Assembly (NCBI GenBank): GCA_044464225.1
Contig: JBIQLN010000004.1
Span: 62,001-126,000, forward strand
DNA from: 66-474 sp044464225
GTDB lineage: Bacteria; Pseudomonadota; Gammaproteobacteria; Xanthomonadales; Rhodanobacteraceae
Direction: 5' to 3'
Length of the DNA stretch: 64,000 nt
The translations under genes were made by a program, and so were the position numbers. Below the pieces are notes generated by a model. The model searched no databases. It was not told where the DNA came from and saw only the letters and a program-made list of their open reading frames with translations. Shown piece after piece: positions 27,047 through 37,680 of this stretch; the stretch's first letter is position 1; each line of letters starts with the position of its first letter.

Positions 27047-27076
27047 GTTAGATGGGGCCCGCCTGGGGAAGTTCAA
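27047..27076 (-). promoter_or_regulatory. Promoter of the sX13-like sRNA
   Basis: On the minus strand TTGAAC (27076-27071), 18-base spacer, TCTAAC (27052-27047), placing the start near 27040. It lies in the 154-base gap between the polA stop and the sRNA, so the RNA can be made independently of polA. Confidence 0.6.
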
Positions 27077-27195
27077 ATTCTTTTTTCGGGAGAGTTTAGC
27101 CTTCGTTCATTCGCTGCTTCACGGCGACGTTTGGACGGCCAAACCGGGTTGCCCGGAAACTCGAATCACGCGTCGTCCATGGACCCAACGCAAAA

Positions 27196-29982
27196 TTAAT
27201 GGGCCTCGCCCCAACTCGTGCCGGAGCCGATATCGACCAGCAGCGGCACGCTGAGTTCCGCGGCGCCCTGCATACGTATGCGGACCCCCTCGCGGACGGC
27301 TTCCACCACGTCGGCGCGAACTTCGAAGACCAGTTCGTCGTGGACCTGCATCAGCATGTGGGCGTCGTCGTCACGTTTTCCTAACCAATCGTCGATCGAC
27401 ACCATGGCGCGCTTGATGATGTCCGCGGCGGTGCCCTGCATCGGTGCGTTGATTGCGGCGCGCTCGGCGCCGGCGCGTTGCGCGGCATTGCGTGAACGCA
27501 GCGCGTCGAGATAAAGCCTGCGCCCGAACAGGGTTTCCACGTAGCCGTCGCGGCGGGCCTGCTCACGGGTCGAATCCATGAACGCCTTCACGCCGGGATA
27601 ACGCTCGAAGTAACGCTGCACGTATTCGGCCGCTTCGCCGCGCGGGATCCCGAGGCGTTGCGCAAGGCCGTGTGCGCTCATGCCATACATCAGCCCGAAA
27701 TTGATCATTTTTGCGACACGCCGGTGCTCGGCCGCCACCTCGTCCACCGGCACGCCGAAGACCTCGGCGGCGGTGGCGCGGTGCACGTCCTGATCGTGCC
27801 GGAAGGCGCGGGTGAGCCCGGGATCCCCCGACATGTGCGCCATGATCCGGAGTTCGATCTGCGAGTAGTCCGCCGCCAGCACCCGCCAGCCTTCCGGGGC
27901 GATAAAGGCTTCCCGGATGCGCCGGCCTTCCTCGTTGCGGACGGGGATGTTCTGAAGGTTCGGATCGGTGGACGAAAGCCGGCCCGTCGCGACGGCGGCC
28001 TGGTTGTAGCAGGTATGCACGCGGCCGGTACGCGGATTGACCATTTCCGGCAGCTTGTCGGTGTAGGTCGAACGCAGCTTCGCGAGTTGCCGATAATCGA
28101 GGATCATCCGCGGCAGTTCGTGGTCCCCCGAGATCGCCTCCAGTGCCTCCTCGTTGGTCGAAGGTTGTCCGGTCGGCGTCTTGAGCTTCGCCGGCAGACC
28201 GAGTTCGCCGAACAACAGCGCCTGCAACTGCTTGGGCGAATCGACGTTGAATTCGCGTCCGACGATCTTCTGCATGCCGGCTTGCAGCGCAAGCATGCGC
28301 CTGCCGAGTTCCTGGCTTTGCAGGCGCAGCGCCCCCGCGTCGATCAACACACCGCGCTGCTCCATCCGCGCCAGCACCGGCACCAGCGGCATTTCGATAT
28401 CGGTGAACAGCTTCCGCTGCGCAGGCTGCGCTTCGAGTAGCGGCCACAGCGTGCGGTGCAGGCGCAGCGTGACGTCGGCATCCTCGGCCGCGTAATCGCG
28501 CGCGATGTCGAGGTCGACCTGCGAGAACGGAATCTGCTTCGCGCCCTTGCCGGCGACATCCTCGTAACGGATGGTGTCGTGGTCCAGCCAGCGCTTGGCA
28601 AGCGTGTCCATGTCGTGGCGGTTGGCGGTCGCGTTCAGCACGTACGACTCCAGCATCGTGTCGAAGGCGATGCCGCGCATGGTGATGCCGTAGTTCGACA
28701 GCACGTTGCAGTCGTATTTCGCGTGCTGGCCGACTTTGGGCCGACCGGCGTCTTCCAGGATCGGCTTCAATGCCGCCAGCGTGTCTTCGAGGCCAAGCTG
28801 TTTCGGCGCGCCCGGATAGTCATGGCCGACCGGGATGTAGCAGGCGCTGCCGGCTTCGACCGAGAAGGAAAGCCCCACCAGGTGCGCCCGCATGGGGTCA
28901 AGCGAAGTCGTTTCGGTGTCGAAGGCGACGAGTTCCGCGCCGCGCAACTTCGTGAGCCACGCGTCGAGTTGTTCGCGCGTGGTAACGAGTTCGTAGCGTG
29001 TCGCGGAATGCGCGGCCGCGAGCTCGACACCCGGAACCGACGCGGCTCGCGGCGGGTTGCCCGGCTCGCTGCCCGCGGGTTTCGTGGGTGGCGGAAGACC
29101 CGCCTTCCCGGGTACCGGGTCGTGCGGTTTGCCAGGCTCCGCCCCTTCAAGTTCCCTGAGCGCCTGCCGGAACTCATATCGCGCGTACAGCTCGCGCAGT
29201 GCCTCGACATCGCGCTCGCGCAGCAGCAGGTCGGCGGGACCGTGGTCCAGCACGACGTCGGTCTTGATGGTCGCGAGTTGGCGCGAAAGCGGCAATTGCG
29301 CCACCGCCGCACGCAGGTTCTCGCCGATCTTGCCGCCCACCTTCGCGGCGTTGGCGATCACGTCGTCGAGGGTCCCGTATTCGTTCAGCCATTTCGCGGC
29401 GGTCTTGGGGCCGCACTTGGCGACACCCGGGATGTTGTCGATCGAATCGCCCATCAGCGCGAGGTAGTCGGTGATGCGTTCGGGCGGCACGCCGAACTTC
29501 GCGACCACGCCATCGCGATCCATGCGGGTACGGCTCATGGTGTTGACCAGCGTCACGCCCGGGCGCACCAGTTGCGCGAAATCCTTGTCGCCGGTGGACA
29601 CCTCCACCTCGATGCCGTCCGTCGCCGCGCGGGTTGCCAAGGTGCCGATCACGTCGTCGGCTTCCACGCCCTCGACGCGCAGGATCGGGAAACCCAAGGC
29701 ATCGACGATCTTCATCATCGGCTCGACCTGCGCGCGCAGGTCGTCCGGCATGGGCGCGCGATTGGCCTTGTACTGGGCGTACAGGTCGTCGCGGAAGGTC
29801 CGTCCCGGTGCGTCGACCACGAAGGCCGCGTAATCGGGCTTTTCGTTCAGCGTCGCACGCAGCATGTTGACCACGCCGAACAGTGCACCGGTCGGTTCGC
29901 CCGCGGCGTTCGTCAGCGGCGGCAATGCGTGAAACGCGCGATACAGATAGCTGGAGCCATCGATGAGTGTGAGCTTGGCCAT
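27196..29982 (-). CDS. polA: DNA polymerase I
   Basis: Repair and Okazaki-fragment processing polymerase, 928 residues, the same length as E. coli Pol I. Domains in order: the 5'-3' exonuclease (residues 1-290, with STGDKDFAQLV and GDSIDNIPGVAKCGPKTA), a linker, the 3'-5' exonuclease (about 335-520, VAFDTETTSLDPMRAHL), and the polymerase (DYSQIELR motif A, KMINFGLMYGMS O-helix, QVHDELVFEV motif C). The proofreading aspartate and glutamate of FDTET are present. The ATG at 29982 is set by homology; the frame runs on upstream into antisense of the DUF2782 gene. Confidence 0.97.
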   Translation of the reverse strand: MAKLTLIDGSSYLYRAFHALPPLTNAAGEPTGALFGVVNMLRATLNEKPDYAAFVVDAPGRTFRDDLYAQYKANRAPMPDDLRAQVEPMMKIVDALGFPILRVEGVEADDVIGTLATRAATDGIEVEVSTGDKDFAQLVRPGVTLVNTMSRTRMDRDGVVAKFGVPPERITDYLALMGDSIDNIPGVAKCGPKTAAKWLNEYGTLDDVIANAAKVGGKIGENLRAAVAQLPLSRQLATIKTDVVLDHGPADLLLRERDVEALRELYARYEFRQALRELEGAEPGKPHDPVPGKAGLPPPTKPAGSEPGNPPRAASVPGVELAAAHSATRYELVTTREQLDAWLTKLRGAELVAFDTETTSLDPMRAHLVGLSFSVEAGSACYIPVGHDYPGAPKQLGLEDTLAALKPILEDAGRPKVGQHAKYDCNVLSNYGITMRGIAFDTMLESYVLNATANRHDMDTLAKRWLDHDTIRYEDVAGKGAKQIPFSQVDLDIARDYAAEDADVTLRLHRTLWPLLEAQPAQRKLFTDIEMPLVPVLARMEQRGVLIDAGALRLQSQELGRRMLALQAGMQKIVGREFNVDSPKQLQALLFGELGLPAKLKTPTGQPSTNEEALEAISGDHELPRMILDYRQLAKLRSTYTDKLPEMVNPRTGRVHTCYNQAAVATGRLSSTDPNLQNIPVRNEEGRRIREAFIAPEGWRVLAADYSQIELRIMAHMSGDPGLTRAFRHDQDVHRATAAEVFGVPVDEVAAEHRRVAKMINFGLMYGMSAHGLAQRLGIPRGEAAEYVQRYFERYPGVKAFMDSTREQARRDGYVETLFGRRLYLDALRSRNAAQRAGAERAAINAPMQGTAADIIKRAMVSIDDWLGKRDDDAHMLMQVHDELVFEVRADVVEAVREGVRIRMQGAAELSVPLLVDIGSGTSWGEAH

Positions 29983-30072
29983 GCGCGGATTGTCGCATGG
30001 TGTCGCCGCATGCACGCTGCGCTCACGCGGTACGTGTATGCTGATCCGGACTGTCGCTTCGGGAGACGGACC

Positions 30073-30564
30073 GTGAAAGCGCTCGTTTGGTTTTCCGCGT
30101 GTGCCTTGCTGGTCGGCGCGCCCGCCGCGCAGGCGCAGCAGGTACTCGCGGCTTCGTCGTCGGCACCACCGTCGGGTTCCGCGCTGCCGCCACCCGGCAT
30201 CAACGATCCGGGCGCGAAACCGCAATCGATCCCGCTTCCGAGCACCGGCATTCCTCCGTCCGTCGCGCCGGCCGCGCGGCAGAAGGATGGCAACGGCGAC
30301 AGCACCAACGTTTCGGTGCGTACCAACGAGAATGGCGACACCATCGAGGAGTACCGCCGCAACGGCAGCGTGTACATGGTGCGCGTCACGCCGAAGAACG
30401 GCGTTACCCAAACTTACAGGATCAACGACAACCCGAGTGGCAACCTGATGCACGACCCGAAAACGGGTCCGGTGTCACCCGTGTATTACGACATCTACAA
30501 GTGGGGTGGTCCGAAGAAGCCTGCCGGCCGCGCGCCTGCCGGGGCATCGACCAGCGGCGGGTGA
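30073..30564 (+). CDS. DUF2782 domain protein
   Basis: A 163-residue exported protein of unknown function. A signal peptide covers residues 1-22 (MKALVWFSACALLVGAPAAQA), then a Ser/Pro-rich stretch. The DUF2782 core, SVRTNENGDTIEEYRRNGSVYMVRVTPKNG to YYDIYKWGG, follows. It starts with GTG at 30073, supported by GGAGA six bases upstream and by the signal peptide beginning there. It is divergent from polA by 90 bases, a pairing I recall in related genomes. The conserved part looks like a small periplasmic or lipoprotein-like domain. No activity is known. Confidence 0.83.
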   Translation: MKALVWFSACALLVGAPAAQAQQVLAASSSAPPSGSALPPPGINDPGAKPQSIPLPSTGIPPSVAPAARQKDGNGDSTNVSVRTNENGDTIEEYRRNGSVYMVRVTPKNGVTQTYRINDNPSGNLMHDPKTGPVSPVYYDIYKWGGPKKPAGRAPAGASTSGG

Positions 30565-30592
30565 GCTGCCCGGTCGCGTGTCCGTCCCGCGT

Positions 30593-30616
30593 GCCGGTCG
30601 GCCTTCCTTGACCGGC
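30593..30616. terminator. Hairpin between convergent DUF2782 and GST genes
   Basis: GCCGGTC, a 10-base loop and GACCGGC form a 7-bp stem midway between the two stops. There is no clear T-run, so a weak bidirectional terminator at best. Confidence 0.3.
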
Positions 30617-30644
30617 CCGTGGGCGCAGCGCATGCCCGCCGCGT

Positions 30645-31376
30645 TCACACATCCAGTTCCGGATAGTGCCGGAATATGCCGTCGTTGTTGAACGGGATGC
30701 GACGCGGTGAGTCGAGGTAGACGGCGAGCGCGGGACGCGCGGCAACCTGTTCGCGCAACGCGACGCAAAGCGGCAACGTGTTTTCCAGCCGGCGCATCGT
30801 GCGCGGAAACGCAAAGCGCAATCCCTCCATGACCTGGAACAGCGAGAGGTCGGCATAGCTGGTCGCGTTGCCCACGAGACAACGCTGCCGGCCGCGCGCG
30901 TTGTCCGCCAGCACGCGTTCGAAGTAGCCCAGGAACTTCGGCAGCCGTTCGCGCCGCAGGTGGCCGGCGCGGCGTGCGGCCTCGTCGCGCTGGTCCTCGT
31001 AGTAGAGGCCGCTCGCGATCGGATGGTGGCAATCGTGGATTTCGGCAACCAGATCCGAGATCGTCAGTTGCAGTTGATGCGTCCACAGCCGCCCGGATTC
31101 GTCGCGTGGCGCGAGCAGCAGGCGCGGACCCAGGAACAAGAGGATGTTCGCGGTTTGCGCGATCACGCGCCGGCCCGCTTTCAGGAACGGTGGCGCGAAT
31201 GGCGGATGGCCGGCGCCCGGCGCGTCCATGTGCTGCGACAAGGCCCTTGCGCCGCCGCCCGAGCGTTCGGGCAGCCGGGCGACATCGACGTAATCGGCGC
31301 CGGCATCTTCCAATGCGAGCCGCACGAATTCGCCGCGTCCCTGGATCGTCGGCCAGTAGTACAGTTCGTATTTCAC
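30645..31376 (-). CDS. Glutathione S-transferase family protein
   Basis: A 243-residue GST. The thioredoxin-like N-terminal domain begins MKYELYYWPTIQGRGEFVRLALEDAGADY, the sigma-class style where the second or third tyrosine acts on glutathione. The helical C-terminal domain holds NATSYADLSLFQVMEGL, the N-capping motif region. The segment RRVIAQTANILLFLG replaces the usual Q-S-x-A-I-x-x-Y-L, so glutathione contacts are somewhat diverged. The start codon is GTG. It lies downstream of purH on the same strand, where purD is often found in other gammaproteobacteria. Substrate unknown. Confidence 0.86.
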   Translation of the reverse strand: MKYELYYWPTIQGRGEFVRLALEDAGADYVDVARLPERSGGGARALSQHMDAPGAGHPPFAPPFLKAGRRVIAQTANILLFLGPRLLLAPRDESGRLWTHQLQLTISDLVAEIHDCHHPIASGLYYEDQRDEAARRAGHLRRERLPKFLGYFERVLADNARGRQRCLVGNATSYADLSLFQVMEGLRFAFPRTMRRLENTLPLCVALREQVAARPALAVYLDSPRRIPFNNDGIFRHYPELDV

Positions 31377-31471
31377 GACCGGACCAGACTAGCAGCGGCG
31401 AGGTGAACCGGCGCTCGTGGGGGCGGGGCAGCCGCAGGATCGGCAACCGAGACGTAGCGAATCCCAAACGG

Positions 31472-33055
31472 TCAGTGGCGGAAATGCCGGGTCCCGGTAA
31501 ACACCATCGCCATGTCGTGCTCGTCCGCGGCGTCGATGACTTCCTGGTCGCGCATCGAACCGCCGGGCTGGATGATCGCGCGCACCCCGGCGCCGGCGGC
31601 CAGGTCGATGTTGTCGCGGAACGGGAAGAACGCGTCCGAGGCCATGACGCTGCCATCGGTGGAAAGCTTGGCGTCGGCCGCCTTCATCGCGGCGATCTTC
31701 ACGCTGATCACCCGGCTCATCTGGCCTGCACCGATCCCGACGGTAGCGCCATCTTTCGCGTACACGATCGCGTTCGATTTCACGAACATCGCGACGTGCC
31801 ATGCGAACAGCAGGTCGCGCAATTGCTCGGCGTCCGGCACGCGCCGCGAAACCACTTTCAGGTCGGACAGCATCAGCGTGTCGACGTCGGTATCCTGAAC
31901 CAGGACGCCGCCCCCGACGCTGCGCAGCTGGCGCGCCGCGATGTCGGGTTCGGCAGGCCACTCGCCGGTCGCGAGCGCGCGCACGTTGGGCTTCCTGCGC
32001 AGCGCCGCCAGTGCCTCCTCGTCGAACGACGGCGCCACCATCACTTCGACGAACTGCCTCGAAAGGATCGCCTGCGCGAGCGCGCCGTCGATCGGCCGGT
32101 TGAACGCGATGATGCCGCCGAATGCAGAGGTGGCATCGCAGGCGAAGGCGCGCTCGTAGGCCTCCACCGGATTGGCCGCCAGCGCCACGCCGCACGGATT
32201 GGCGTGCTTGACGATCACGCACGCGGGCGTCTTGTCGAAGGCCTTCACGCATTCCAGCGCGGTGTCGGCATCGACGATGTTGTTGTACGACATTTCCTTG
32301 CCGGCCAGCACCGTGGCGCCCGCGACGGTGCCGGCAGTGGCGCGGCCGTCGAGGTACAGCGCGGCGGCCTGGTGCGGATTCTCGCCGTAGCGCATTTCCT
32401 GCGCGCGGCGCAGCGCCAGGTGCAGCGTCGGCGGATAGGCTTCGCGCGGCTCGCCATCGGTGCGCGCGGAAAGCCAGTCCGCGATCATGCCGTCGTAGCG
32501 CGCGGTGTGCGCGAACACCTTGGCCGCAAAACGGCGGCGCTGCTCGAACGACGTGCCGCCGTCGCGGCGCAGCGTCTCGATGAGTTCCGGGTAGTCGGCG
32601 GGGTCGCACACGACCGCCACGCGCTCATGGTTCTTCGCGCCGGCCCGCAACATCGCGGGGCCACCGATGTCGATCTGCTCGATGGCTTCCTCGTACGTGG
32701 TGCCGGCGTGCGCGACGGTGCGCGCGAACGGATACAGGTTCACCACCAGCAGGTCGATCGGCAGGATCGCGTGCTCGCGCATCACCAGGTCGTCGACACC
32801 GCGTCGACCCAACAGGCCGCCGTGCACCGCGGGGTGCAGCGTCTTGACGCGGCCGCCCATGATTTCCGGGAATCCGGTCACGTGGCTGACGTCGCGGACC
32901 GGCACGCCGGCTTCGCGCAGGGCAGCCGCGCTGCCACCGGTGGAAATCAGCTCCACGCCCAGTGCGTGGAGCGCCCGGCCGACGTCGGCCAATCCGGTTT
33001 TGTCCGATACGCTCAGCAATGCACGGCGCGTGGTGACGATGCCCGATCCGGTCAT
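31472..33055 (-). CDS. purH: Bifunctional AICAR transformylase/IMP cyclohydrolase
   Basis: Catalyses the last two steps of de novo IMP synthesis. The 527-residue protein has the N-terminal cyclohydrolase domain (RRALLSVSDKTGL, ISTGGSAAALREAGV, VTGFPEIMGGRVKTLHP) and the C-terminal transformylase domain with the KHANPCG motif and the SDAFFPFRD segment. The ATG at 33055 follows the fis gene by 22 bases, so fis and purH are co-transcribed, the order known in Pseudomonas and Xanthomonas. purD is not present downstream. Confidence 0.96.
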   Translation of the reverse strand: MTGSGIVTTRRALLSVSDKTGLADVGRALHALGVELISTGGSAAALREAGVPVRDVSHVTGFPEIMGGRVKTLHPAVHGGLLGRRGVDDLVMREHAILPIDLLVVNLYPFARTVAHAGTTYEEAIEQIDIGGPAMLRAGAKNHERVAVVCDPADYPELIETLRRDGGTSFEQRRRFAAKVFAHTARYDGMIADWLSARTDGEPREAYPPTLHLALRRAQEMRYGENPHQAAALYLDGRATAGTVAGATVLAGKEMSYNNIVDADTALECVKAFDKTPACVIVKHANPCGVALAANPVEAYERAFACDATSAFGGIIAFNRPIDGALAQAILSRQFVEVMVAPSFDEEALAALRRKPNVRALATGEWPAEPDIAARQLRSVGGGVLVQDTDVDTLMLSDLKVVSRRVPDAEQLRDLLFAWHVAMFVKSNAIVYAKDGATVGIGAGQMSRVISVKIAAMKAADAKLSTDGSVMASDAFFPFRDNIDLAAGAGVRAIIQPGGSMRDQEVIDAADEHDMAMVFTGTRHFRH

Positions 33056-33077
33056 GTGTGTGGGTTGTCCTGTGTGG

Positions 33078-33374
33078 TCAGTCGAGGCCGAAGTCGCGCA
33101 GCTTTTTTCGCAACGTGGCGCGATGGATGCCCAGGATTTCAGCGGCACGGCTCTGGTTGCCGCCGCTCCAGGCCAGCACTTCGCGCAGCAACGGCGGTTC
33201 GATTTCGCGCAACATCCGCGCATACAAGCCTTCGCGGCAAGGCGTGCCGTTGAGGTCGGCGAGATAGCGGCGGGCATTCAGCGCCATGCAGTCGCCCAGC
33301 GTGGGCGTGCCCCCGTGCGCGGGGGCCGGGGCGTCGGAGGGCGCCGGCAATGCGTTCGGCTGGAGATGGCCCAT
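33078..33374 (-). CDS. fis: DNA-binding protein Fis
   Basis: Nucleoid-associated protein that bends DNA and activates rRNA and other promoters. The 98-residue length equals E. coli Fis. The C-terminal helix-turn-helix reads GGNQSRAAEILGIHRATLRKKL and is nearly identical to the family. The first 35 residues are a Pro/Ala-rich variable arm. The ATG at 33374 is chosen because it gives this length; the open frame continues to 33476. dusB, which usually precedes fis, is absent here. Confidence 0.94.
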   Translation of the reverse strand: MGHLQPNALPAPSDAPAPAHGGTPTLGDCMALNARRYLADLNGTPCREGLYARMLREIEPPLLREVLAWSGGNQSRAAEILGIHRATLRKKLRDFGLD

Positions 33375-33468
33375 GAAGCGTCTGCGTTTCGACCTTGGCG
33401 CACGGGCAACGCGCCCGTGCGAACCGGGGAGTCTAGCAGCGGATGCCGATGCGGCGCATATCGCGCGG

Positions 33469-34701
33469 TCATTCAAAACCGAACTGGAACGCGACCGCGC
33501 GCCGGCCGGGGTCGGCCACCTCGAACGCGACCACTGCGGTGGCGCCGGGCGCGATGCCCGCGTCGAGCCGGGTCGAGTCGGTCATGTACTCGGACGGGCG
33601 GAAACGCCGCATTGCCACCGGCCGGTTGTCGAGATCATTGAGTTCCACCACCACCACCGGCCAGGGCTGGCTGAATGCGGCGTTGTTGCGCACGGTGGCC
33701 GTGATGGTCAATGCACCGGCGGTGTTCGGGTCGGGGCGGACGTCACGCGACAGCAATTCCAGCTTGGCCGTGTCCTTGATCAGCGGCAGGTTGCACGGAG
33801 CGACGCGGCAGATGCGTGCCATCCAGGCTTGTGTGGAGGGATTCCGGAACAGTTCGGCCCGGTCGGCCCACGCCAGTTGCACGGCCAGCATCAAGGCCAG
33901 CAGGACGCAACCGAGTACCCATGCCACGCCGGTGCGCGAGAAGCGGCGACGCGGTCGCACGTAGACCGGCGCGGCTTCCGCTTCGATGTCCTCCGCGGCC
34001 GGGAGCCCGGTCGCGACATCGGCAGGAGGTTCGTCGCCGGGAACCGCTTCTGCATCGCCGCTCGATTCGCCGGGCGGCGCGATCGGCGCCTCTTCGAAGG
34101 CCGCTGCCGCCGCGGGCACGGCGCCTGGCGCCTCCGGGATCTCCGGCACTTCGGCCGCGGATTCCGCGGCGCCGGGATATTCCGCAAATGCCTCGGGAAT
34201 TTCATCGCGCACCGGATCGTCCGCGCTTCCCGCACGTGCATCCGGCAGATCGTCTTCCAACGGGAAGTCGATGGTCCAGTTTTCGATGTCGGCGTGCCTA
34301 TCCGTGGCCGAGGGTGGTTCATCCGACGGCTCGAGCGCCGTGGTCAGTTCCGATTCGAAATCCGAGAACCAGTCGTCGGCGCCGCCCGCGGACCCGTCCT
34401 CCGGCGAAGACGTTGATGCCGGCGCGGCGTCTGCTCCGGGTTGGGCCTTCTTCTGGCGTGCTTTCCTCGCCGCCGATTCGAATGCGGTCGGCGGCACGGC
34501 TTCGGTCAGGGTGGGGGCGCGTTCGCCCGGTGCCTGCTCGGGCAGCGGCGCCAGGGGTTCCGTGGGCAACGTATCCGAAAGCGTGCGCAGTGCGTCGAAG
34601 CGTTGGTTGCAACGACCGCAACGCACGATGCCGAGCGAAGCCTGCAACGCGTCCTCGTCGATCGCGTAAACCGTGAGGCATTCCGGGCACTGGGTGTACA
34701 T
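33469..34701 (-). CDS. Zinc-ribbon DUF3426 membrane protein
   Basis: A 410-residue protein with an N-terminal MJ0042-type zinc ribbon, CPECLTVYAIDEDAL and CGRCNQRF (two CxxC knuckles in residues 1-35). A long acidic, Pro/Ala-rich low-complexity stretch follows, then one transmembrane helix (about 255-275, VAWVLGCVLLALMLAVQLAWA), then the DUF3426 domain, probably periplasmic. The ATG at 34701 starts MYTQCPECL as in homologues. It is always found between prmA and fis in relatives I recall. Function unknown; a sensor or assembly role is speculation. Confidence 0.88.
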   Translation of the reverse strand: MYTQCPECLTVYAIDEDALQASLGIVRCGRCNQRFDALRTLSDTLPTEPLAPLPEQAPGERAPTLTEAVPPTAFESAARKARQKKAQPGADAAPASTSSPEDGSAGGADDWFSDFESELTTALEPSDEPPSATDRHADIENWTIDFPLEDDLPDARAGSADDPVRDEIPEAFAEYPGAAESAAEVPEIPEAPGAVPAAAAAFEEAPIAPPGESSGDAEAVPGDEPPADVATGLPAAEDIEAEAAPVYVRPRRRFSRTGVAWVLGCVLLALMLAVQLAWADRAELFRNPSTQAWMARICRVAPCNLPLIKDTAKLELLSRDVRPDPNTAGALTITATVRNNAAFSQPWPVVVVELNDLDNRPVAMRRFRPSEYMTDSTRLDAGIAPGATAVVAFEVADPGRRAVAFQFGFE

Positions 34702-34737
34702 GCGGCGATTGTAGGCCACGCCGCCCGCCGCGACGGG

Positions 34738-35643
34738 CTATTCGCGGACCCCTTCGATGCGAACCCAGTCCTCGCGATGCGTCGCGCGCAGCTCGCCGAA
34801 TCCGCAGGCGCGATAGCGGTTGAGCAGTTCGGTTTCCTGGCCGCCAAGGATGCCCGACAACGCGAAGGGCGTGCCGGGTTTGCACAGCGCCGCGAAACGC
34901 GGCGCCAGTTCGGCGAGCGGTCCGGCGAGGATATTGGCGACGAACGCGTCGGCACGAATGTCCGGTGGCAGTTCGTGCGGCAGGCATGCCTGCAGGCGAC
35001 CGGCCACGTCATTGCGTGTGGCATTGTCGCGCGTGGCGACGAGTGCCTGCGGATCGTTGTCCACGCCGATCGCGCATGCGGCCCCGAGTTTCAGGGCCGC
35101 GATGGCGAGTACGCCCGAGCCGCAACCGAAGTCGATGAGCGTTTTTCCGGCGAGATCGAGCCCATCCAGCCATTCGAGGCAAAGCGCGGTGGTCGGATGC
35201 GTGCCGGTGCCGAAGGCGAGGCCGGGGTCGAGGCGGACCACGATCGAAGCGTCGTCCCCGTCCGGCGGTTCGACGTTCCACGGGTAGATCCAAAGCCGCC
35301 GCCCGAACTGCATCGGCCGGTAACGGTCCATCCATGCTCGTTCCCAGTCCTGGTCGGCGACTTCGCGGAACGCAATGGCATCGGGTGCGAGGTCCGGCAG
35401 GGCATCGTGCAGCACGTGCACGATCCCCTGCCGGTCGCCGTCGGCTTCGAACAATGCCAGCAGCGACACTGAATGCCACAACGGCGTTTCGCCCACGCCC
35501 GGCTCGAAAATCGCGACTTCGTCGGGGGTGTCCGCGTCGGCGTCCATCAACGTCAGCGACAGCGCACCCAGGTCTCCCAGCGCGGCCTCCGCGCGCGGCT
35601 GGTCGGCGGCATCGAGGGTGAGTTGGAGTTCGAGCCAGGGCAT
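34738..35643 (-). CDS. prmA: Ribosomal protein L11 methyltransferase
   Basis: Trimethylates L11 at several amino groups. The 301-residue protein has the N-terminal substrate-binding domain (MPWLELQLTLDAADQP...) and the SAM domain with DFGCGSGVLAIAALKLGA, VDNDPQAL and VANILAGPL, the last being the PrmA-specific motif IV. The start at 35643 matches the family N-terminus. It follows accC by 156 bases, a gap with no gene but with a small GTTCGG/CCGAAC hairpin (about 35780-35796). Confidence 0.95.
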   Translation of the reverse strand: MPWLELQLTLDAADQPRAEAALGDLGALSLTLMDADADTPDEVAIFEPGVGETPLWHSVSLLALFEADGDRQGIVHVLHDALPDLAPDAIAFREVADQDWERAWMDRYRPMQFGRRLWIYPWNVEPPDGDDASIVVRLDPGLAFGTGTHPTTALCLEWLDGLDLAGKTLIDFGCGSGVLAIAALKLGAACAIGVDNDPQALVATRDNATRNDVAGRLQACLPHELPPDIRADAFVANILAGPLAELAPRFAALCKPGTPFALSGILGGQETELLNRYRACGFGELRATHREDWVRIEGVRE

Positions 35644-35799
35644 GGGACAGGTGAGGAGATGGCCGCGAAATTGATGAGCGCGGAGATTCAAATGATCGCC
35701 ACGCCGGGACTGTCCGCACCACTGCGCGGGGATGTCCGGAATGGCGTCGAAGCTTGTTGCGTTTCCCGGGTAGCCGGCCCGAGTTCGGTGCCCCGAACC

Positions 35800-37175
<1,376 letters not shown>

Positions 37176-37176
<1 letters not shown>

Positions 37177-37652
37177 CAGCCAATCACGAACAGGGGTTCA
37201 TCGAATTCCACCGCCTGGCCGTTGTCGGCCACGATGGCCACCACGGTGCCGGCGACCTCGGCCTCGATCTGGTTGAACATCTTCATGGCTTCGATCACGC
37301 CCAGCGGGTCGCCCACCTTCACCTGCTGGCCCACCTTCACGAACGGCTCCGCCCCTGGCGAGGACGCGGCGTAGAAGGTGCCGACCATGGGCGAACGCAC
37401 CACCGTACCCGGCGGCAACCCCGGTTCGTCCGCGGTCGCGGGCGGGCTGGAAGCCGATGCCGCGGCCGGTGCGGGTGCCGCAACGGGTGCTGGCGCCGCG
37501 GACGTGGGCGCGGCAATCACCGGCGGCGCCGCAACGCCGCCGGTGGGGAAGCGCGACAGGCGAACGACTTCCTCGCCTTCCTTGATCTCGAGTTCCGAGA
37601 GATTGGATTCTTCCAGCAGTTCGATCAGCTTTCTGACTTTTCTGAGATCCAT
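37176..37652 (-). CDS. accB: Acetyl-CoA carboxylase biotin carboxyl carrier protein
   Basis: Carries biotin between the carboxylase and carboxyltransferase. The 158-residue protein has an N-terminal domain (MDLRKVRKLIELLEESNLSE), a Pro/Ala hinge at about residues 40-75, and the biotinyl domain with K124 in EAMKMFNQIEAE as the biotinylated lysine. The ATG at 37652 matches family starts. It sits between aroQ (29 bases upstream) and accC (overlapping), the usual aroQ-accB-accC order. Confidence 0.97.
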
Positions 37653-37680
37653 GATGGTCTCGCTGTGTTCGGATGGGGGA

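Noticed and set aside
28456..30072. Plus-strand open frame upstream of the DUF2782 start
   Set aside because: Antisense to polA; only the last 163 codons from the GTG at 30073 encode the real signal peptide and domain.
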